Source of the DNA: Bacteroidota bacterium
GTDB lineage: Bacteria > Bacteroidota > Rhodothermia > Rhodothermales > JANQRZ01
Length of the DNA: 53,227 nucleotides
Assembly (NCBI GenBank): GCA_038746285.1
Contig: JBCDKT010000027.1
Span: 1 to 53,227, forward strand
Direction: 5' to 3'
Shown piece by piece: positions 42,520 to 51,533 of this stretch; position 1 is the stretch's first letter; every line of letters begins with the position of its first letter. Under the pieces are notes generated by a model. It saw only the letters and a list, made by a program, of their open reading frames with translations, had not been told where the DNA came from and ran no database searches. The position numbers were made by a program, and so were the translations under genes.

Positions 42520-43671
42520 ATGCGCGCACTCTTCGTAGTCCAGGGCGAAGGCCGAGGCCACATGACGCAGGCGCTCGCGCTCAGCGAAGGGCTGGAGGCG
42601 CGCGGCCACGCCGTCTGCGCCGCGCTCGTGGGACGCGGCAACGGACGCTCGATACCGGCCTTCTTCAGCGAAGGAATCGAGGCCCCGGTCCACACCTTCG
42701 TCAGCCCAGGGTTCGCGTACGAAAACGGAGCTGTCCGGCTCGGGCGGACGCTACGCGAGGGGGCGCGGAAGAGCTGGCTCTACGCGCACCACCTCCAGAC
42801 GCTCGACCGCCAGATCACGGCCTACCAGCCCGACGTGGTGGTGGGCTTCTATGAGGGCATGGTGGGGCTGCACCGCCTCGCGTTCTCATCCTCGGTGCCG
42901 ACGGTCTGCATCGGGCACCAGTACATGTTCGGGCACCCGGCCTACCGGTTCGCGCCGGGACAGCGCCTCGGGCGAGCCGCGCTGCGGGCCTACACGCGGC
43001 TGACGAGCGTCGGCGCGGCACGGCGGCTGGCGCTCTCGTTCTATCCGGCCGAGGACCTGCCGGAGCGGCACCTCCGCGTCGTGCCGCCGCTGCTCCGCCG
43101 GGCCGTGCTGGACCTGGACGGGGACACCGACGACGGGTCGCTGCTGGTCTACCTCCTCAACCGGGACCGGGCCGAGGGGCTGGAGGCGTGGCACCGCCGC
43201 CACCGCGAGGTGCAGGTCCACTGCTTCTGGAGCGGCGAGGCCCGGCAGCCCCACCCAAACCTGCGGTTCCACCCGCTCTGCGGCACGCGCTTCCTGGAGC
43301 GGATGGCGCGGGCGCGGGGCGTGGTCTGCACCGCCGGGTTCGAGTCGGTCAGCGAGGCGCTCTGGCTCGGCAAGCCGGTCTGCATGGTCCCTACGCCGGG
43401 ACACCTGGAGCAGCGCACGAACGCGCTCGACGCGCAGCGCCTCGGAGCCGGCATCTGGCAGCCGGACTTCGACCTCGACGCGTTCCTCCGGTACCTAGAG
43501 CGGCACCCGGCCTCGGCACAGGCCGAGACGACGCAGGCTTTCCGGTCCTGGGTGCGCTCGGGCGAGGCGGCGGTGGTGCGGGAGATCGAATCGGCGGTCC
43601 GGGAGCGAACCGTGGCGCAGCCCGTCTGGTCGCCCGTGGCGGTCGGGTCCCGTGCGCGGGCTGCCACCTAG
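42520..43671 (+). CDS. Glycosyltransferase, GT28/UGT-like (probable glycolipid synthase)
   Basis: A 383-residue GT-B type glycosyltransferase. It begins with VQGEGRGHMTQALALSEGL (residues 5-23), an MJ1255/VC2487-like first nucleotide loop, and holds HQYMFGHP and the C-terminal donor-binding region with GFESVSEALWLGKPV and PTPGHLEQRTNA. Related proteins follow plcP in Bacteroidota. In other bacteria a glycosyltransferase next to plcP turns the freed diacylglycerol into glycolipids that replace phospholipids; that role is inferred from neighbourhood. The ATG lies 13 bp after the plcP stop, so co-translation is likely. Confidence 0.8.
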   Translation: MRALFVVQGEGRGHMTQALALSEGLEARGHAVCAALVGRGNGRSIPAFFSEGIEAPVHTFVSPGFAYENGAVRLGRTLREGARKSWLYAHHLQTLDRQITAYQPDVVVGFYEGMVGLHRLAFSSSVPTVCIGHQYMFGHPAYRFAPGQRLGRAALRAYTRLTSVGAARRLALSFYPAEDLPERHLRVVPPLLRRAVLDLDGDTDDGSLLVYLLNRDRAEGLEAWHRRHREVQVHCFWSGEARQPHPNLRFHPLCGTRFLERMARARGVVCTAGFESVSEALWLGKPVCMVPTPGHLEQRTNALDAQRLGAGIWQPDFDLDAFLRYLERHPASAQAETTQAFRSWVRSGEAAVVREIESAVRERTVAQPVWSPVAVGSRARAAT

Positions 43672-43680
43672 CTGTGCGTC

Positions 43681-43714
43681 TATCCGGGTCCAACGAGTAT
43701 CCGGGTCCAACGAG
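43681..43714. repeat. 17-bp direct tandem duplication
   Basis: TATCCGGGTCCAACGAG twice in a row without a gap, just past the glycosyltransferase stop. Too short to be a gene part; recent duplication is likely. Confidence 0.9.
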
Positions 43715-43782
43715 CCGCGCATCGGGCCGGGCGGCCCCAGGCAATATCACCCGGGCTTCACAGCCGAGGCGGCATCCTGCCC

Positions 43783-43789
43783 TATTTTG
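43783..43789 (+). promoter_or_regulatory. Possible -7 box of the cupredoxin-like T9SS cargo gene
   Basis: TATTTTG, 30 nt before the start codon at 43820, matching the TAnnTTG pattern. Confidence 0.4.
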
Positions 43790-43819
43790 GGTGTCCACTT
43801 AAGCACGCGGAGGCCCCCA

Positions 43820-44536
43820 ATGCCTGTACGTTACGCCCTGTTTGTTCTGCTTGCGCTGCTGCTCGCCGCCCCCGGCGTGACGGCGCAGGACGCCACGACG
43901 TTCGACATCACGGTCGTGGACAAGGATATCCACCCGGACCCCGAAGCCTTCCCTGAGGTCTACGCCGTCGACGGCGTAGAAGGCGCGGAACTGACGCTCA
44001 CCCGAGGCGAGACCTACATCTTCCAGATGAACGATGTCCCGGTCTTCCACCCGTTCTACATCTCGACGAGCGAGATCGGGGCCGGCGCGGGCCAGTATAA
44101 CGACGGCGTGACCGGCAACGAAGCCACCGGCAACGACCAAGTCGTTTTCGTCGTCCCGATGGACGCGCCGGACCTGCTCTACTACGAGTGCACGTTCCAC
44201 CCTCGCATGGGCTGGCGGATGAACATCATCAACCCGATCTCCGACACCGAGGACGAGTTGCAGCCGGTCGCGTTCTCGCTCCGCTCGGCCTACCCGAACC
44301 CCTTCGATGGGACGACGCGGATCGAACTCGCGCTGGAGCGGGCGCAGGACGTGACGGTCGCCGTCTACGACGTGGCCGGCCGCCGCGTGGCGACGCTGCA
44401 CGACGGCGTCCTCCCGGCGAGTCTCTCGCACACGCTCGTCTTCGACGCGGCCTCGGGCCTCGCTGCCGGAACCTATATCGTCCGGGCGACGGCCGGCAAC
44501 GCGGTCGTCGAGCGGCCGATCACGCTCGTGCGCTGA
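43820..44536 (+). CDS. Secreted cupredoxin-like protein with type IX sorting domain
   Basis: A 238-residue secreted protein. The signal peptide [23 protein letters not shown] leads into a beta-sandwich of about 130 residues ([31 protein letters not shown]) in which the paired His and Cys residues resemble a cupredoxin copper site. The last 80 residues form a type A T9SS sorting domain: [31 protein letters not shown] and the final [11 protein letters not shown]. It is thus exported by type IX secretion. Copper binding is inferred from residue pattern only. A strong terminator follows. Confidence 0.87.
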   Translation: MPVRYALFVLLALLLAAPGVTAQDATTFDITVVDKDIHPDPEAFPEVYAVDGVEGAELTLTRGETYIFQMNDVPVFHPFYISTSEIGAGAGQYNDGVTGNEATGNDQVVFVVPMDAPDLLYYECTFHPRMGWRMNIINPISDTEDELQPVAFSLRSAYPNPFDGTTRIELALERAQDVTVAVYDVAGRRVATLHDGVLPASLSHTLVFDAASGLAAGTYIVRATAGNAVVERPITLVR

Positions 44537-44561
44537 CGCGCCGAACCGGATCAGCATTCAA

Positions 44562-44602
44562 CACGCGGGGGCGGCCACACGGTCGCCCCCGCGTGCGTTT
44601 TC
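44562..44602 (+). terminator. Rho-independent terminator
   Basis: A 12-bp perfect stem CACGCGGGGGCG/CGCCCCCGCGTG (44562-44573, 44584-44595), then CGTTTTCT. It ends the T9SS cargo gene. Confidence 0.9.
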
Positions 44603-44641
44603 TCCGGCGCAGTTCCTCCCTGCCTTCGGCGGAGGCCGCGG

Positions 44642-44648
44642 TATCTTT
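44642..44648 (+). promoter_or_regulatory. Possible -7 box of purL
   Basis: TATCTTT, 27 nt before the purL start codon, close to the TAnnTTG pattern. Confidence 0.35.
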
Positions 44649-44675
44649 CCGGCCCCTCGCCTACCCACCGCCGCC

Positions 44676-46943
44676 ATGCCCGATACCGCTGTCCGTGAAC
44701 CCGCTGTCACCCTGGACCTAGCCCGCGAGCACGGGCTGACCGACGAAGAGTACGGTTGGATCGTCGACCGCCTCGGACGGACCCCGACGTTCGTCGAGCT
44801 CGGCATCTACTCGGTGATGTGGAGCGAGCACTGCTCGTACAAAAACTCCATCGCCCTGCTCAAAAAACTCCCGCGCGAGGGCGAGCAGCTTCTGGTCGAG
44901 GCGGGGGAGGAGAACGCCGGGCTGGTCGACATCGGCGATGGACTCGCGGTGGCGTTCAAGATCGAGAGCCACAACCACCCGTCGGCCGTCGAGCCGTACC
45001 AGGGCGCGGCGACGGGCGTCGGCGGCATCCAGCGCGACATCTTCACGATGGGGGCTCGCCCGATTGCGAGCCTCAACTCGCTCCGCTTCGGATCCCTCGA
45101 GAATCCCCGCGTGCGCTACCTCTTCGACGGCGTCGTCCGCGGCATCGGCGACTACGGCAACTCGTTCGGCGTCCCGACCGTCGCGGGCGAGGTCTACTTC
45201 GACCCGGCCTACGAGGGCAACCCGCTCGTCAACGCGATGTCGGTCGGCGTCGTCAAGGTTGGCGAGACGGCGAGCGCGATTGCAACCGGCGTCGGCAACC
45301 CGGTCTACATCGTAGGCAGCGCGACGGGCCGCGACGGGATCCACGGCGCGACCTTCGCCTCGGAGGAGATCTCCGAAGCCAGCGAGGCCAAGCGCCCGAG
45401 CGTCCAGGTCGGCGACCCCTTTACGGAGAAGCTCCTCCTCGAAGCCTCACTCGAGGCCATCGCCACCGGCGCGGTCGTCGGCATCCAGGACATGGGCGCG
45501 GCCGGGATCACCTGCTCGTCGTCCGAGATGAGCGCGAAGGGCGCGGCCGGGATGGTGCTCTGGCTCGACCGCGTGCCGGCGCGCGAGTCGGGCATGACGC
45601 CCTACGAACTGATGCTCTCCGAGAGCCAGGAGCGGATGCTGATCGTCGCCGAGCGCGGGCGCGAATCCGAGATCGAGGCCGTCTTCGAGAAGTGGGACCT
45701 CCACGCCGTCAATATCGGCGAGGTCACGGACGATGGACGCGTCCGGGTCCACTGGCACGGCGACCTCGTGGCCGACGTGCCGGCCGAGCACCTCGTCCTC
45801 GGCGGCGGCGCGCCGGTCTACCACCGCGAGACGAAGCGCCCGGCCTATCTCGACACCGCCCAGGCCTTCGACCCAGCGAGCGTCCCCGACGTGACGGCGA
45901 TCGACGCAGGCGCCGTCCTCAAGCAGCTCCTCGGCTCGCCGAACATCGCCTCGAAGCGGTGGGTCTTCGAGCAGTACGACACGACCGTCCGCACGAACAC
46001 CGTCCAGGGGCCGGGCCTCAGCGACGCAGCCGTCGTCCGCATAAAAGGCACCGACAAAGGGCTCGCCGTCAAGACCGACTGCAACGGGCGCTACGTCTAC
46101 CTCAACCCACGCCGGGGCGGGCAGATCGCCGTCGCCGAGGCGGCGCGCAACGTGGTCTGCGCCGGTGGGCAGCCGCTTGCCGTCACCAACTGCCTCAACT
46201 TCGGCAACCCCTACAAGCCCGAGGTCTACTGGCAGTTCACCGAGGCCGTCGGTGGGATGGGCGACGCCTGCCGCGCGCTCGCAACGCCCGTCACGGGCGG
46301 CAACGTCTCGTTCTACAACGAGAATCCCGACGGGGCCGTCTTCCCGACCCCGACGATCGGCATGCTCGGCCTTGTGGAGAACGTCGAGACCGATACGACG
46401 CAGCTCAGCTTCCGCGACGAGGGGGACGTGATTTTTCTCCTCACGCCCGACGCGTGGCAGCACCGCGCCGAGATCGGCGGGACCGAGTACCTCGCCGCCG
46501 TTCTCGGCCAGACGACCGGCGACGCGCCGCACCTAGACCTGGACGAAGAGGCGGCCGTGCAGGCAGCGATGCTGAGCCTGATCCGTAGCGGCCTCGTGCG
46601 GAGCGCGCACGACGTCTCCGACGGCGGCCTCGCCGTCTGTCTCGCCGAGTGCTCGTTCGGCGGGCACGGTGCGGAGATCGACCTGGACGCTCCGGCCGGC
46701 CTCCGGCTCGACGCCGTCCTCTTCGGCGAGGCGCAGAGCCGGATCGTCTTCACCGCCCGCGGCGACGACGGCGAAATGGTGCAAGACACGCTCGTCGGGA
46801 CCGGCGCGCGCGCTGTCCCCATCGGCCGCGTCGCCGGCGACCGGCTGCAGATCCGCGTCGGCGGCGAGGCTGTGATCGGCGAGGCGGTGGCGGACCTCGC
46901 CGCGCCGTACGACGCCGCGATCCCCGATGTAATGGAAGCGTGA
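44676..46943 (+). CDS. purL: Phosphoribosylformylglycinamidine synthase subunit PurL
   Basis: A 755-residue ATP-dependent enzyme of de novo purine synthesis, the small-type PurL that works with PurQ and PurS. Landmarks: EHCSYKNSI near residue 50, [26 protein letters not shown] (about 88-113), the [10 protein letters not shown] segment, [39 protein letters not shown], the second-half [13 protein letters not shown]-type core and [11 protein letters not shown], and [11 protein letters not shown] near the end. Length and motif order are normal. No purQ or purS is in the window. Confidence 0.96.
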   Translation: MPDTAVREPAVTLDLAREHGLTDEEYGWIVDRLGRTPTFVELGIYSVMWSEHCSYKNSIALLKKLPREGEQLLVEAGEENAGLVDIGDGLAVAFKIESHNHPSAVEPYQGAATGVGGIQRDIFTMGARPIASLNSLRFGSLENPRVRYLFDGVVRGIGDYGNSFGVPTVAGEVYFDPAYEGNPLVNAMSVGVVKVGETASAIATGVGNPVYIVGSATGRDGIHGATFASEEISEASEAKRPSVQVGDPFTEKLLLEASLEAIATGAVVGIQDMGAAGITCSSSEMSAKGAAGMVLWLDRVPARESGMTPYELMLSESQERMLIVAERGRESEIEAVFEKWDLHAVNIGEVTDDGRVRVHWHGDLVADVPAEHLVLGGGAPVYHRETKRPAYLDTAQAFDPASVPDVTAIDAGAVLKQLLGSPNIASKRWVFEQYDTTVRTNTVQGPGLSDAAVVRIKGTDKGLAVKTDCNGRYVYLNPRRGGQIAVAEAARNVVCAGGQPLAVTNCLNFGNPYKPEVYWQFTEAVGGMGDACRALATPVTGGNVSFYNENPDGAVFPTPTIGMLGLVENVETDTTQLSFRDEGDVIFLLTPDAWQHRAEIGGTEYLAAVLGQTTGDAPHLDLDEEAAVQAAMLSLIRSGLVRSAHDVSDGGLAVCLAECSFGGHGAEIDLDAPAGLRLDAVLFGEAQSRIVFTARGDDGEMVQDTLVGTGARAVPIGRVAGDRLQIRVGGEAVIGEAVADLAAPYDAAIPDVMEA

Positions 46944-47084
46944 CCGTCGGTTGAGGTTCAGTGGAGGAACCGCGAACGGACGGGGGAAAAGGAGGCGTGG
47001 GGAAACAGCCCTCTCGCCTCTCCGTTCAACGCGAGCTTCACCTCAAACCCGACTCTGAATCCTTTCAGCAAAGAGGCACCACCC

Positions 47085-47429
47085 ATGGCCGACAACGCCA
47101 AGTACGTCACCCTCACCGACGCCAACTTCCAGGACGAGGTTCTCAACAGCGACCAGCCCGTGCTCGTCGATTTCTGGGCAGCATGGTGTGGTCCGTGCCG
47201 TGCGATCGCACCGACGATCGAAGAGCTTGCCACCGAGTACGAGGGCAAGGCGAAGATCGCGAAGATGGACGTGGACAACAACCAGCAGATCCCGATGCAG
47301 TTCGGCATCCGTTCCATCCCGACCCTGCTCTTCTTCAAGGATGGCCGCATCGCGGACCAGGCCATCGGCGTGGTCCAGAAGCGCGAACTGGCCGCCAAGC
47401 TCGACGCGCTCGCCAGCCAGACAGCCTGA
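47085..47429 (+). CDS. trxA: Thioredoxin
   Basis: A 114-residue thioredoxin that reduces protein disulfides in the cytoplasm. The active site is FWAAWCGPCRAI (Cys34 and Cys37 by family numbering). The cis-Pro is in the segment IRSIPTLLFFKDG and the usual Asp in PVLVDFWA. An AAAGAGG site lies 8 nt ahead of the ATG. It is followed by thioredoxin reductase across a palindromic repeat. Confidence 0.97.
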   Translation: MADNAKYVTLTDANFQDEVLNSDQPVLVDFWAAWCGPCRAIAPTIEELATEYEGKAKIAKMDVDNNQQIPMQFGIRSIPTLLFFKDGRIADQAIGVVQKRELAAKLDALASQTA

Positions 47430-47451
47430 GCGCTACGTCGCACCAACAGAC

Positions 47452-47481
47452 CGTAGGGGCGACCGGCCGGTCGCCCCTACG
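47452..47481. repeat. Perfect 30-bp palindrome between trxA and trxB
   Basis: CGTAGGGGCGACCGG followed at once by its exact complement CCGGTCGCCCCTACG. No T-tract follows, so it is not a plain terminator. GTAGGGGCGACC-type palindromes occur as dispersed REP-like repeats in several bacterial groups; only one copy is in this window. Confidence 0.88.
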
Positions 47482-47507
47482 TGTATCACCATCGCATACA
47501 GAACCGA

Positions 47508-48578
47508 ATGAACACCCATCCGACCCCTGACCTGTCCGCCTTCGATGGTATCGATTTCGACGGGGCGGAGCGCCGCAACGTGGTCATCGTCGGGACCGGG
47601 CCGGCGGGGCTGACGGCGGCGCTCTACGCGGCGCGCGCCAACCTCGAACCGCTCGTCTACGAGGGCGCGCAGCCGGGCGGCCAGCTCGTCACCACGACCG
47701 ACGTGGAGAACTTCCCGGGCTACGCCGACGGCGTCCTCGGGCCGGAGATGATGGAGGACTTCCGCAAGCAGGCCCAGCGCTTCGGGACCGACCTCCGTCA
47801 CGGCTCGGTCACGGCCGTCGACTTCGCCGAGCGCCCGTTCCGGCTCGTCGTAGACCACGAGACGCCCGTCCTCGCGGACACGGTCATCATCTCGACGGGT
47901 GCGAGTGCGAAGTACCTCGGGCTGGAGAACGAGCGGCGGCTCCTCGGGCGCGGGGTCTCGGCCTGCGCAACCTGCGACGGGGCCTTCTTCCGCGACGAGC
48001 ACCTCGCGATCGTCGGCGGCGGCGACACGGCGATGGAGGAGGCGCTTTTCCTCACCCGCTTCGCTGAGAAAGTCTACGTGCTCCACCGGCGCGACACCCT
48101 CCGTGCCTCGCAGATCATGCAGGACCGGGCCTTCGCCAGCGACAAGATCGAGTTCCTCTGGAACACGGTCGTCGAGGACGTGATCGGCGAGCACGCCGTC
48201 GAGGGGCTACGAATCAAGAACGTCGAGACCGGCGAGACCGGCACGCTCGACGTGACGGGCTTCTTCGTCGCCATCGGCCACAAGCCCAACACGGAGCTGT
48301 TCGAGGGCTGGCTCGACATGGACGAGACCGGCTACATCCAGACCCTCCCGGACTCGACCCACACGAACGTCGAGGGCGTCTTCGCCTGCGGCGACGCGCA
48401 GGACCACGTCTACCGCCAGGCCGTCACCGCCGCCGGGACCGGCTGCATGGCCGCCATCGACGCCGAGCGCTGGCTCGCCGAGCGCGGGGCCATCGACGGG
48501 GTCCGCACCCAGACCGAGTACCACGCCGCCCCCGCCGAGGACAGCGGCGACGGCGCGGTCGTGCAGGAGGAACTGTGA
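47508..48578 (+). CDS. trxB: Thioredoxin-disulfide reductase
   Basis: A 356-residue NADPH- and FAD-dependent enzyme that reduces thioredoxin. FAD-binding VVIVGTGPAGLTAALYAARA near residue 20, active-site CATC in VSACATCDGAFF near 155, NADPH-binding IVGGGDTAMEEALFL and HRRDTLRAS follow, and GVFACGDAQD near the end contacts FAD. The ATG at 47508 adds a 17-residue N-terminal tail not needed for the FAD fold. The stop overlaps the start of the BON-LysM gene (GTGA), so both are coupled. Confidence 0.96.
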   Translation: MNTHPTPDLSAFDGIDFDGAERRNVVIVGTGPAGLTAALYAARANLEPLVYEGAQPGGQLVTTTDVENFPGYADGVLGPEMMEDFRKQAQRFGTDLRHGSVTAVDFAERPFRLVVDHETPVLADTVIISTGASAKYLGLENERRLLGRGVSACATCDGAFFRDEHLAIVGGGDTAMEEALFLTRFAEKVYVLHRRDTLRASQIMQDRAFASDKIEFLWNTVVEDVIGEHAVEGLRIKNVETGETGTLDVTGFFVAIGHKPNTELFEGWLDMDETGYIQTLPDSTHTNVEGVFACGDAQDHVYRQAVTAAGTGCMAAIDAERWLAERGAIDGVRTQTEYHAAPAEDSGDGAVVQEEL

Positions 48579-49096
48579 GCGCCGCCAGCCGCCTGCTGTG
48601 CGCGTGCCTGCTCATGGCGCTCGCCGCGCCGGTCCAGGCGCAGACGCTGGCGGAGAACATCGAGGATGCCCGCACCGCTGCCCGCGCCGAGGTCGCGCTC
48701 GCCCAGGACGAGGCCCTGCGCCAGTTCACCTTTCGGACTTCGGCGGAGGACGGCGTGCTGACCGTCTTCGGGGTCGTCGCGACGCCCGCGCAGCGGGACC
48801 GCGTGGCCGAGGTAGTCCGCGCCGTCGAGGGCGTGGCGGAGGTCGTCAGCAACGTCCAGTCGACGGGGGCGGCGGGCCGGGTGTCCCAGCCGGACACGGC
48901 CGCCGACGCGGCTCCGAAGGCGGCACCCACCCCTGAACCGGCCCCGGCAGCCGAAGCGGTCTACCACACCGTGCGGAGCGGCGACACGCTCGGCGCGATT
49001 GCGCGGCGCTACGGCGTTACCGTGCGCCAGGTGCAACAACTCAACGGGCTGCGTGGAACGCGGATTCGGGCGGGGCAGCGGCTCCAGGTGAAGTAA
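48575..49096 (+). CDS. Secreted BON- and LysM-domain protein
   Basis: A 173-residue exported protein. From a GTG overlapping the trxB stop it has signal peptide MSAASRLLCACLLMALAAPVQAQ, then a BON-like domain at about 45-95 (GVLTVFGVVATPAQRDRVAEVVRAVEGVAEVVSNV), a Pro/Ala linker and a LysM domain at the end (YHTVRSGDTLGAIARRYGVTVRQVQQLNGL). BON domains bind membrane or phospholipid and LysM binds peptidoglycan, so it probably ties the outer membrane to the wall. The arrangement resembles LysM/BON protein YgaU (Kbp), but with a signal peptide. Confidence 0.87.
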   Translation: MSAASRLLCACLLMALAAPVQAQTLAENIEDARTAARAEVALAQDEALRQFTFRTSAEDGVLTVFGVVATPAQRDRVAEVVRAVEGVAEVVSNVQSTGAAGRVSQPDTAADAAPKAAPTPEPAPAAEAVYHTVRSGDTLGAIARRYGVTVRQVQQLNGLRGTRIRAGQRLQVK

Positions 49097-49146
49097 ACGT
49101 ACCGACTCGGCGCGCTAAAGGGCCGCGCCGTCCAGCGGAACAGGGT

Positions 49147-49764
49147 TTGGAGTGTGAGGAGGCTTTGGCCGTATCCCAGCCTCGCCTTGCTGTGCCACGA
49201 AGGCCCTTCCTCCCATCGCGTGCGCACCTCCTCGTCGGCGACGAGCGGCACGACGTGCTGGAATGCTCGGTGGCAGGTGTCAGCTTGGCCGAGTCAGCGT
49301 GCCACAGCCTGGTGCTCGGGGCGATGCAGCGCGGAGAGGATCACCCGGCTACCCTCGTCCTGAGTAGCCCGGAGAATGAGGAGGCGTACGAGGTGACCAT
49401 CCGGCTGGCAGCGCGCGGTCCTGCCCACGTCGAGTTCGCGCTCGTGACGCTCCCGGCTCCGGCGCGCCACCTGCTCGGCGCGCAAGGCCCCATCAGAGCG
49501 CCCGACCGAGAGGCACCCTACAGAGGGTCGCGCGAGAAGCCGGACGCGCCTCCGCACCGACGCCTCATGCTCAGCCTGAGCGCCGCCGTGGCAGAGATCA
49601 CGAGGCGGCGGCGCTCGCAGAACGCGCCGCCGGAGGCCCCGTCAGTCGCGCCCTCTGAGGTGACCGCGTCCGACGACGCCGCTGTCCCCCTCAGCGTGAT
49701 CTTGGTCGCGATAGCCGGTCTGATCGCCCTCGCCACTCTGCTCGGTACGCTTCTGTTCGGCTAA
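49147..49764 (+). CDS. Unknown protein with C-terminal membrane anchor
   Basis: Not recognised. The frame has TTG at 49147 or 49165 and GTG at 49192 as possible starts; the true one is unclear. An N-terminal domain of about 110 residues (RAHLLVGDERHDVLECSVAGVSLAE, YEVTIRLAARGPAHVEFALV) has beta-sheet spacing somewhat like a PilZ domain, but its arginine motif is not convincing. A disordered Pro/Arg-rich region follows (about 110-175) and one C-terminal membrane span (VPLSVILVAIAGLIALATLLGTLLF) makes it a tail-anchored protein. It precedes an ECF sigma-factor gene by 97 bp. No functional call is justified. Confidence 0.55.
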   Translation: MECEEALAVSQPRLAVPRRPFLPSRAHLLVGDERHDVLECSVAGVSLAESACHSLVLGAMQRGEDHPATLVLSSPENEEAYEVTIRLAARGPAHVEFALVTLPAPARHLLGAQGPIRAPDREAPYRGSREKPDAPPHRRLMLSLSAAVAEITRRRRSQNAPPEAPSVAPSEVTASDDAAVPLSVILVAIAGLIALATLLGTLLFG

Positions 49765-49861
49765 AGCGCCGACGCTGCCCCCGAGGCACGCCGTTTGATA
49801 CGCCTGCGCCGTATGTCTGTCTGGACCAGCCCTGCTAGGCCTGCGAACCTGTCTCTCTGCC

Positions 49862-50437
49862 ATGTCTGATGCTCCGTCTTCCCAGGTCGTAACTCGCCTG
49901 CTCAACCGCGTCCACGACGGCGACCGGCAGGCGCTAGGCGAACTGCTGCCGCTGATCTACGACGAGCTGCACGCGCTCGCCCACCGGCAGCGGCGGCGGC
50001 GCGGCGGCGGCGAAACGCTCAACACGACCGCCCTCGTCCACGAGGCATACCTCAAAATAGCCCGCTCGGAGGGGGCTCGCTGGGAGGACCGGACGCACTT
50101 CTTCCGGGTGGCCGCCACCGCCATGCGGCAGGTCCTCGTCGACTACGCGCTGCGCCAGAAGGCGGCCAAGCGCGGCGGCGGCGAGCGGCCGGTGCAGCTC
50201 GACGAAGCCTTCTTCCTGCCCGAGGAGAAGGCCGAGGAGGTGATCGCGCTCGACGAAGCCCTCCGCCGCCTCGCCGACTTCGACGAGCGGCAGGCGCACC
50301 TCGTCGAACTACGCTACTTCGTGGGGTTCACGATCCCCGAGACCGCTGAGGCGCTCGGCATCTCGCCGGCCACCGTCAAGCGCGAGTGGACCGCCGCACG
50401 GGCCTGGCTCCACCGCGAGATAGGCGAGATGCTGTAG
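49862..50437 (+). CDS. ECF-type sigma factor (TIGR02999 group)
   Basis: A 191-residue extracytoplasmic-function sigma factor. Region 2 (LLPLIYDELHALAHRQRRRR, TTALVHEAYLKIA, THFFRVAATAMRQVLVDYAL) and region 4 (LRYFVGFTIPETAEALGISPATVKREWTAARAWL) match the Sig-70_X6/TIGR02999 group found in Bacteroidota, Planctomycetes and Acidobacteria. No anti-sigma gene with the usual zinc motif follows; the tail-anchored gene before it is a possible but unproven partner. A hairpin lies just after the stop. Confidence 0.9.
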   Translation: MSDAPSSQVVTRLLNRVHDGDRQALGELLPLIYDELHALAHRQRRRRGGGETLNTTALVHEAYLKIARSEGARWEDRTHFFRVAATAMRQVLVDYALRQKAAKRGGGERPVQLDEAFFLPEEKAEEVIALDEALRRLADFDERQAHLVELRYFVGFTIPETAEALGISPATVKREWTAARAWLHREIGEML

Positions 50438-50443
50438 CGCAGA

Positions 50444-50473
50444 AGCCCCCGACCTCTCGCGAAGCCGGGGGCT
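50444..50473 (+). terminator. Hairpin after the ECF sigma gene
   Basis: AGCCCCCG (50444-50451) pairs with CGGGGGCT (50466-50473). A T-tract is missing, so it may be a weak or Rho-assisted stop; it lies between convergent genes. Confidence 0.6.
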
Positions 50474-50497
50474 GAGGAGTGTGTGTGTTCTGCTGTG

Positions 50498-51259
50498 CTA
50501 CGGGCGCGTGAGTGTCACAGACTCACCGGTGAAGCCAGAGCCGTTCAGGTTGCCGGTAATGACCGATCCATCGTCGGACGCAATCCCCGTGAGCGTGAAG
50601 GGGTCGAAGCCGGGAGACGAAAGATTTATGGTGACGCTCGGCGGAGCGAAGGTGCCAGAAGCCGTGAGCGGAAGGGAGCTTCCTGCCCCTGATAGTGAGC
50701 CAGTGCCCGTGATGACTCCCGCGACTTCCGCAAGATTCAAGGTGAGCGTTGAGCCTTCGACGTTGCCAGAATAGGTTCCTGTCAGCGTAACGCCGAAGCC
50801 CGGCGGTACGATCTGGATCACGAAGTTGATGCCTACGTTCTCACCGGCGGTGACCTGCTGGCGCTGCGGCGTCGCTTCGTCAGGGTCCAGCGGACCGCCG
50901 CCGAGGTAGCCGTAGAAGTCGCCGCTGCTAATGCCCTGGCTGTTGTCGTTGTCCTTGAACGCAGCGAGGAAGTAGGAATCCGGGTTGATGTTCGTGAACT
51001 CGTAGCTTCCGTCAGCGGAGGCCGTGACTTCGAAGGTAGGCGCGTTGTTGCGGAACTCGTCGAGCGTCTCGTAGAGCGCGACGAGGGTGTTGTCCACGTC
51101 GCCTGCTGCGCCGGCAGGCAGGCTGATCGTCCCGGAGATCGTGCCCGTCGTGGGCTCGGGGTCAGAGGAGTCGCAGCCGGCTGCGGCGAGCATGAAGAGC
51201 GCTAAGGCGAGCGCCGCAGGGCGGCGGAGCACAGCGGGGACATCGGTGCGGAGAGTCAT
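50498..51259 (-). CDS. Surface lipoprotein with carboxypeptidase-regulatory-like domain
   Basis: A 253-residue lipoprotein, lipobox LAAAGC at about residue 29 followed by an acidic spacer (DSSDPEP). Residues about 38-135 form a beta-sandwich of the CarboxypepD_reg/SdrD-B-like type (GTISGTISLPAG, YEFTNINPDSYFLAAF). The second half is built of repeated Thr/Ser/Gly-rich strands (TLTGTYSGNVEGSTLTL, ITGTGSLSGAGSSLPL, GNLNGSGFTGESVTL), suggesting a stacked beta structure. The ATG at 51259 opens the signal peptide. A hairpin (51297-51322) is present in the leader. The function is unknown. Confidence 0.75.
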   Translation of the reverse strand: MTLRTDVPAVLRRPAALALALFMLAAAGCDSSDPEPTTGTISGTISLPAGAAGDVDNTLVALYETLDEFRNNAPTFEVTASADGSYEFTNINPDSYFLAAFKDNDNSQGISSGDFYGYLGGGPLDPDEATPQRQQVTAGENVGINFVIQIVPPGFGVTLTGTYSGNVEGSTLTLNLAEVAGVITGTGSLSGAGSSLPLTASGTFAPPSVTINLSSPGFDPFTLTGIASDDGSVITGNLNGSGFTGESVTLTRP

Positions 51260-51296
51260 GGCTGTTCGGGTGTTAGGGAGTTGAGCGTGTTGGTTT

Positions 51297-51322
51297 GGCA
51301 GCGGGAGCACGTCCCGTCTGCC
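51297..51322 (-). other. Leader hairpin ahead of the lipoprotein gene
   Basis: GGCAG-c-GGGA-gcac-gTCCC-gt-CTGCC forms an interrupted stem 38 nt upstream of the ATG at 51259. It could shape the leader RNA; I see no known riboswitch. Confidence 0.3.
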
Positions 51323-51472
51323 AGGTAAAACGGGAAATCGGCAGTAAGCGGCTCATCGGAAAGCGAGAGCGCCGAAAATAGGCCAAAAGGGGATTAATTG
51401 AGCGAGACTCGGGCAAATTCAGCCTGAGCGGACGGTCCACGAACGGGCCGAGTACGGACCGACGAGCAATGC

Positions 51473-51511
51473 AGCGGCCCGGTCTCGTCGCGCAAGACCG
51501 GGCCGCTTTTC
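51473..51511. terminator. Strong hairpin after the T9SS cargo gene
   Basis: A perfect 13-bp stem AGCGGCCCGGTCT/AGACCGGGCCGCT, with TTTCTTC on the plus-strand side only. It lies just downstream of the minus-strand cargo gene. The T-tract would act on plus-strand transcripts; for the cargo gene it is at most a GC stem. Confidence 0.7.
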
Positions 51512-51533
51512 TTCAGAACAGCGTGCGGAACGA

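Noticed and set aside
47452-47481. Rho-independent terminator between trxA and trxB
   Set aside because: No T-tract on either side, and the symmetry is perfect over 30 bp, which fits a palindromic repeat better.
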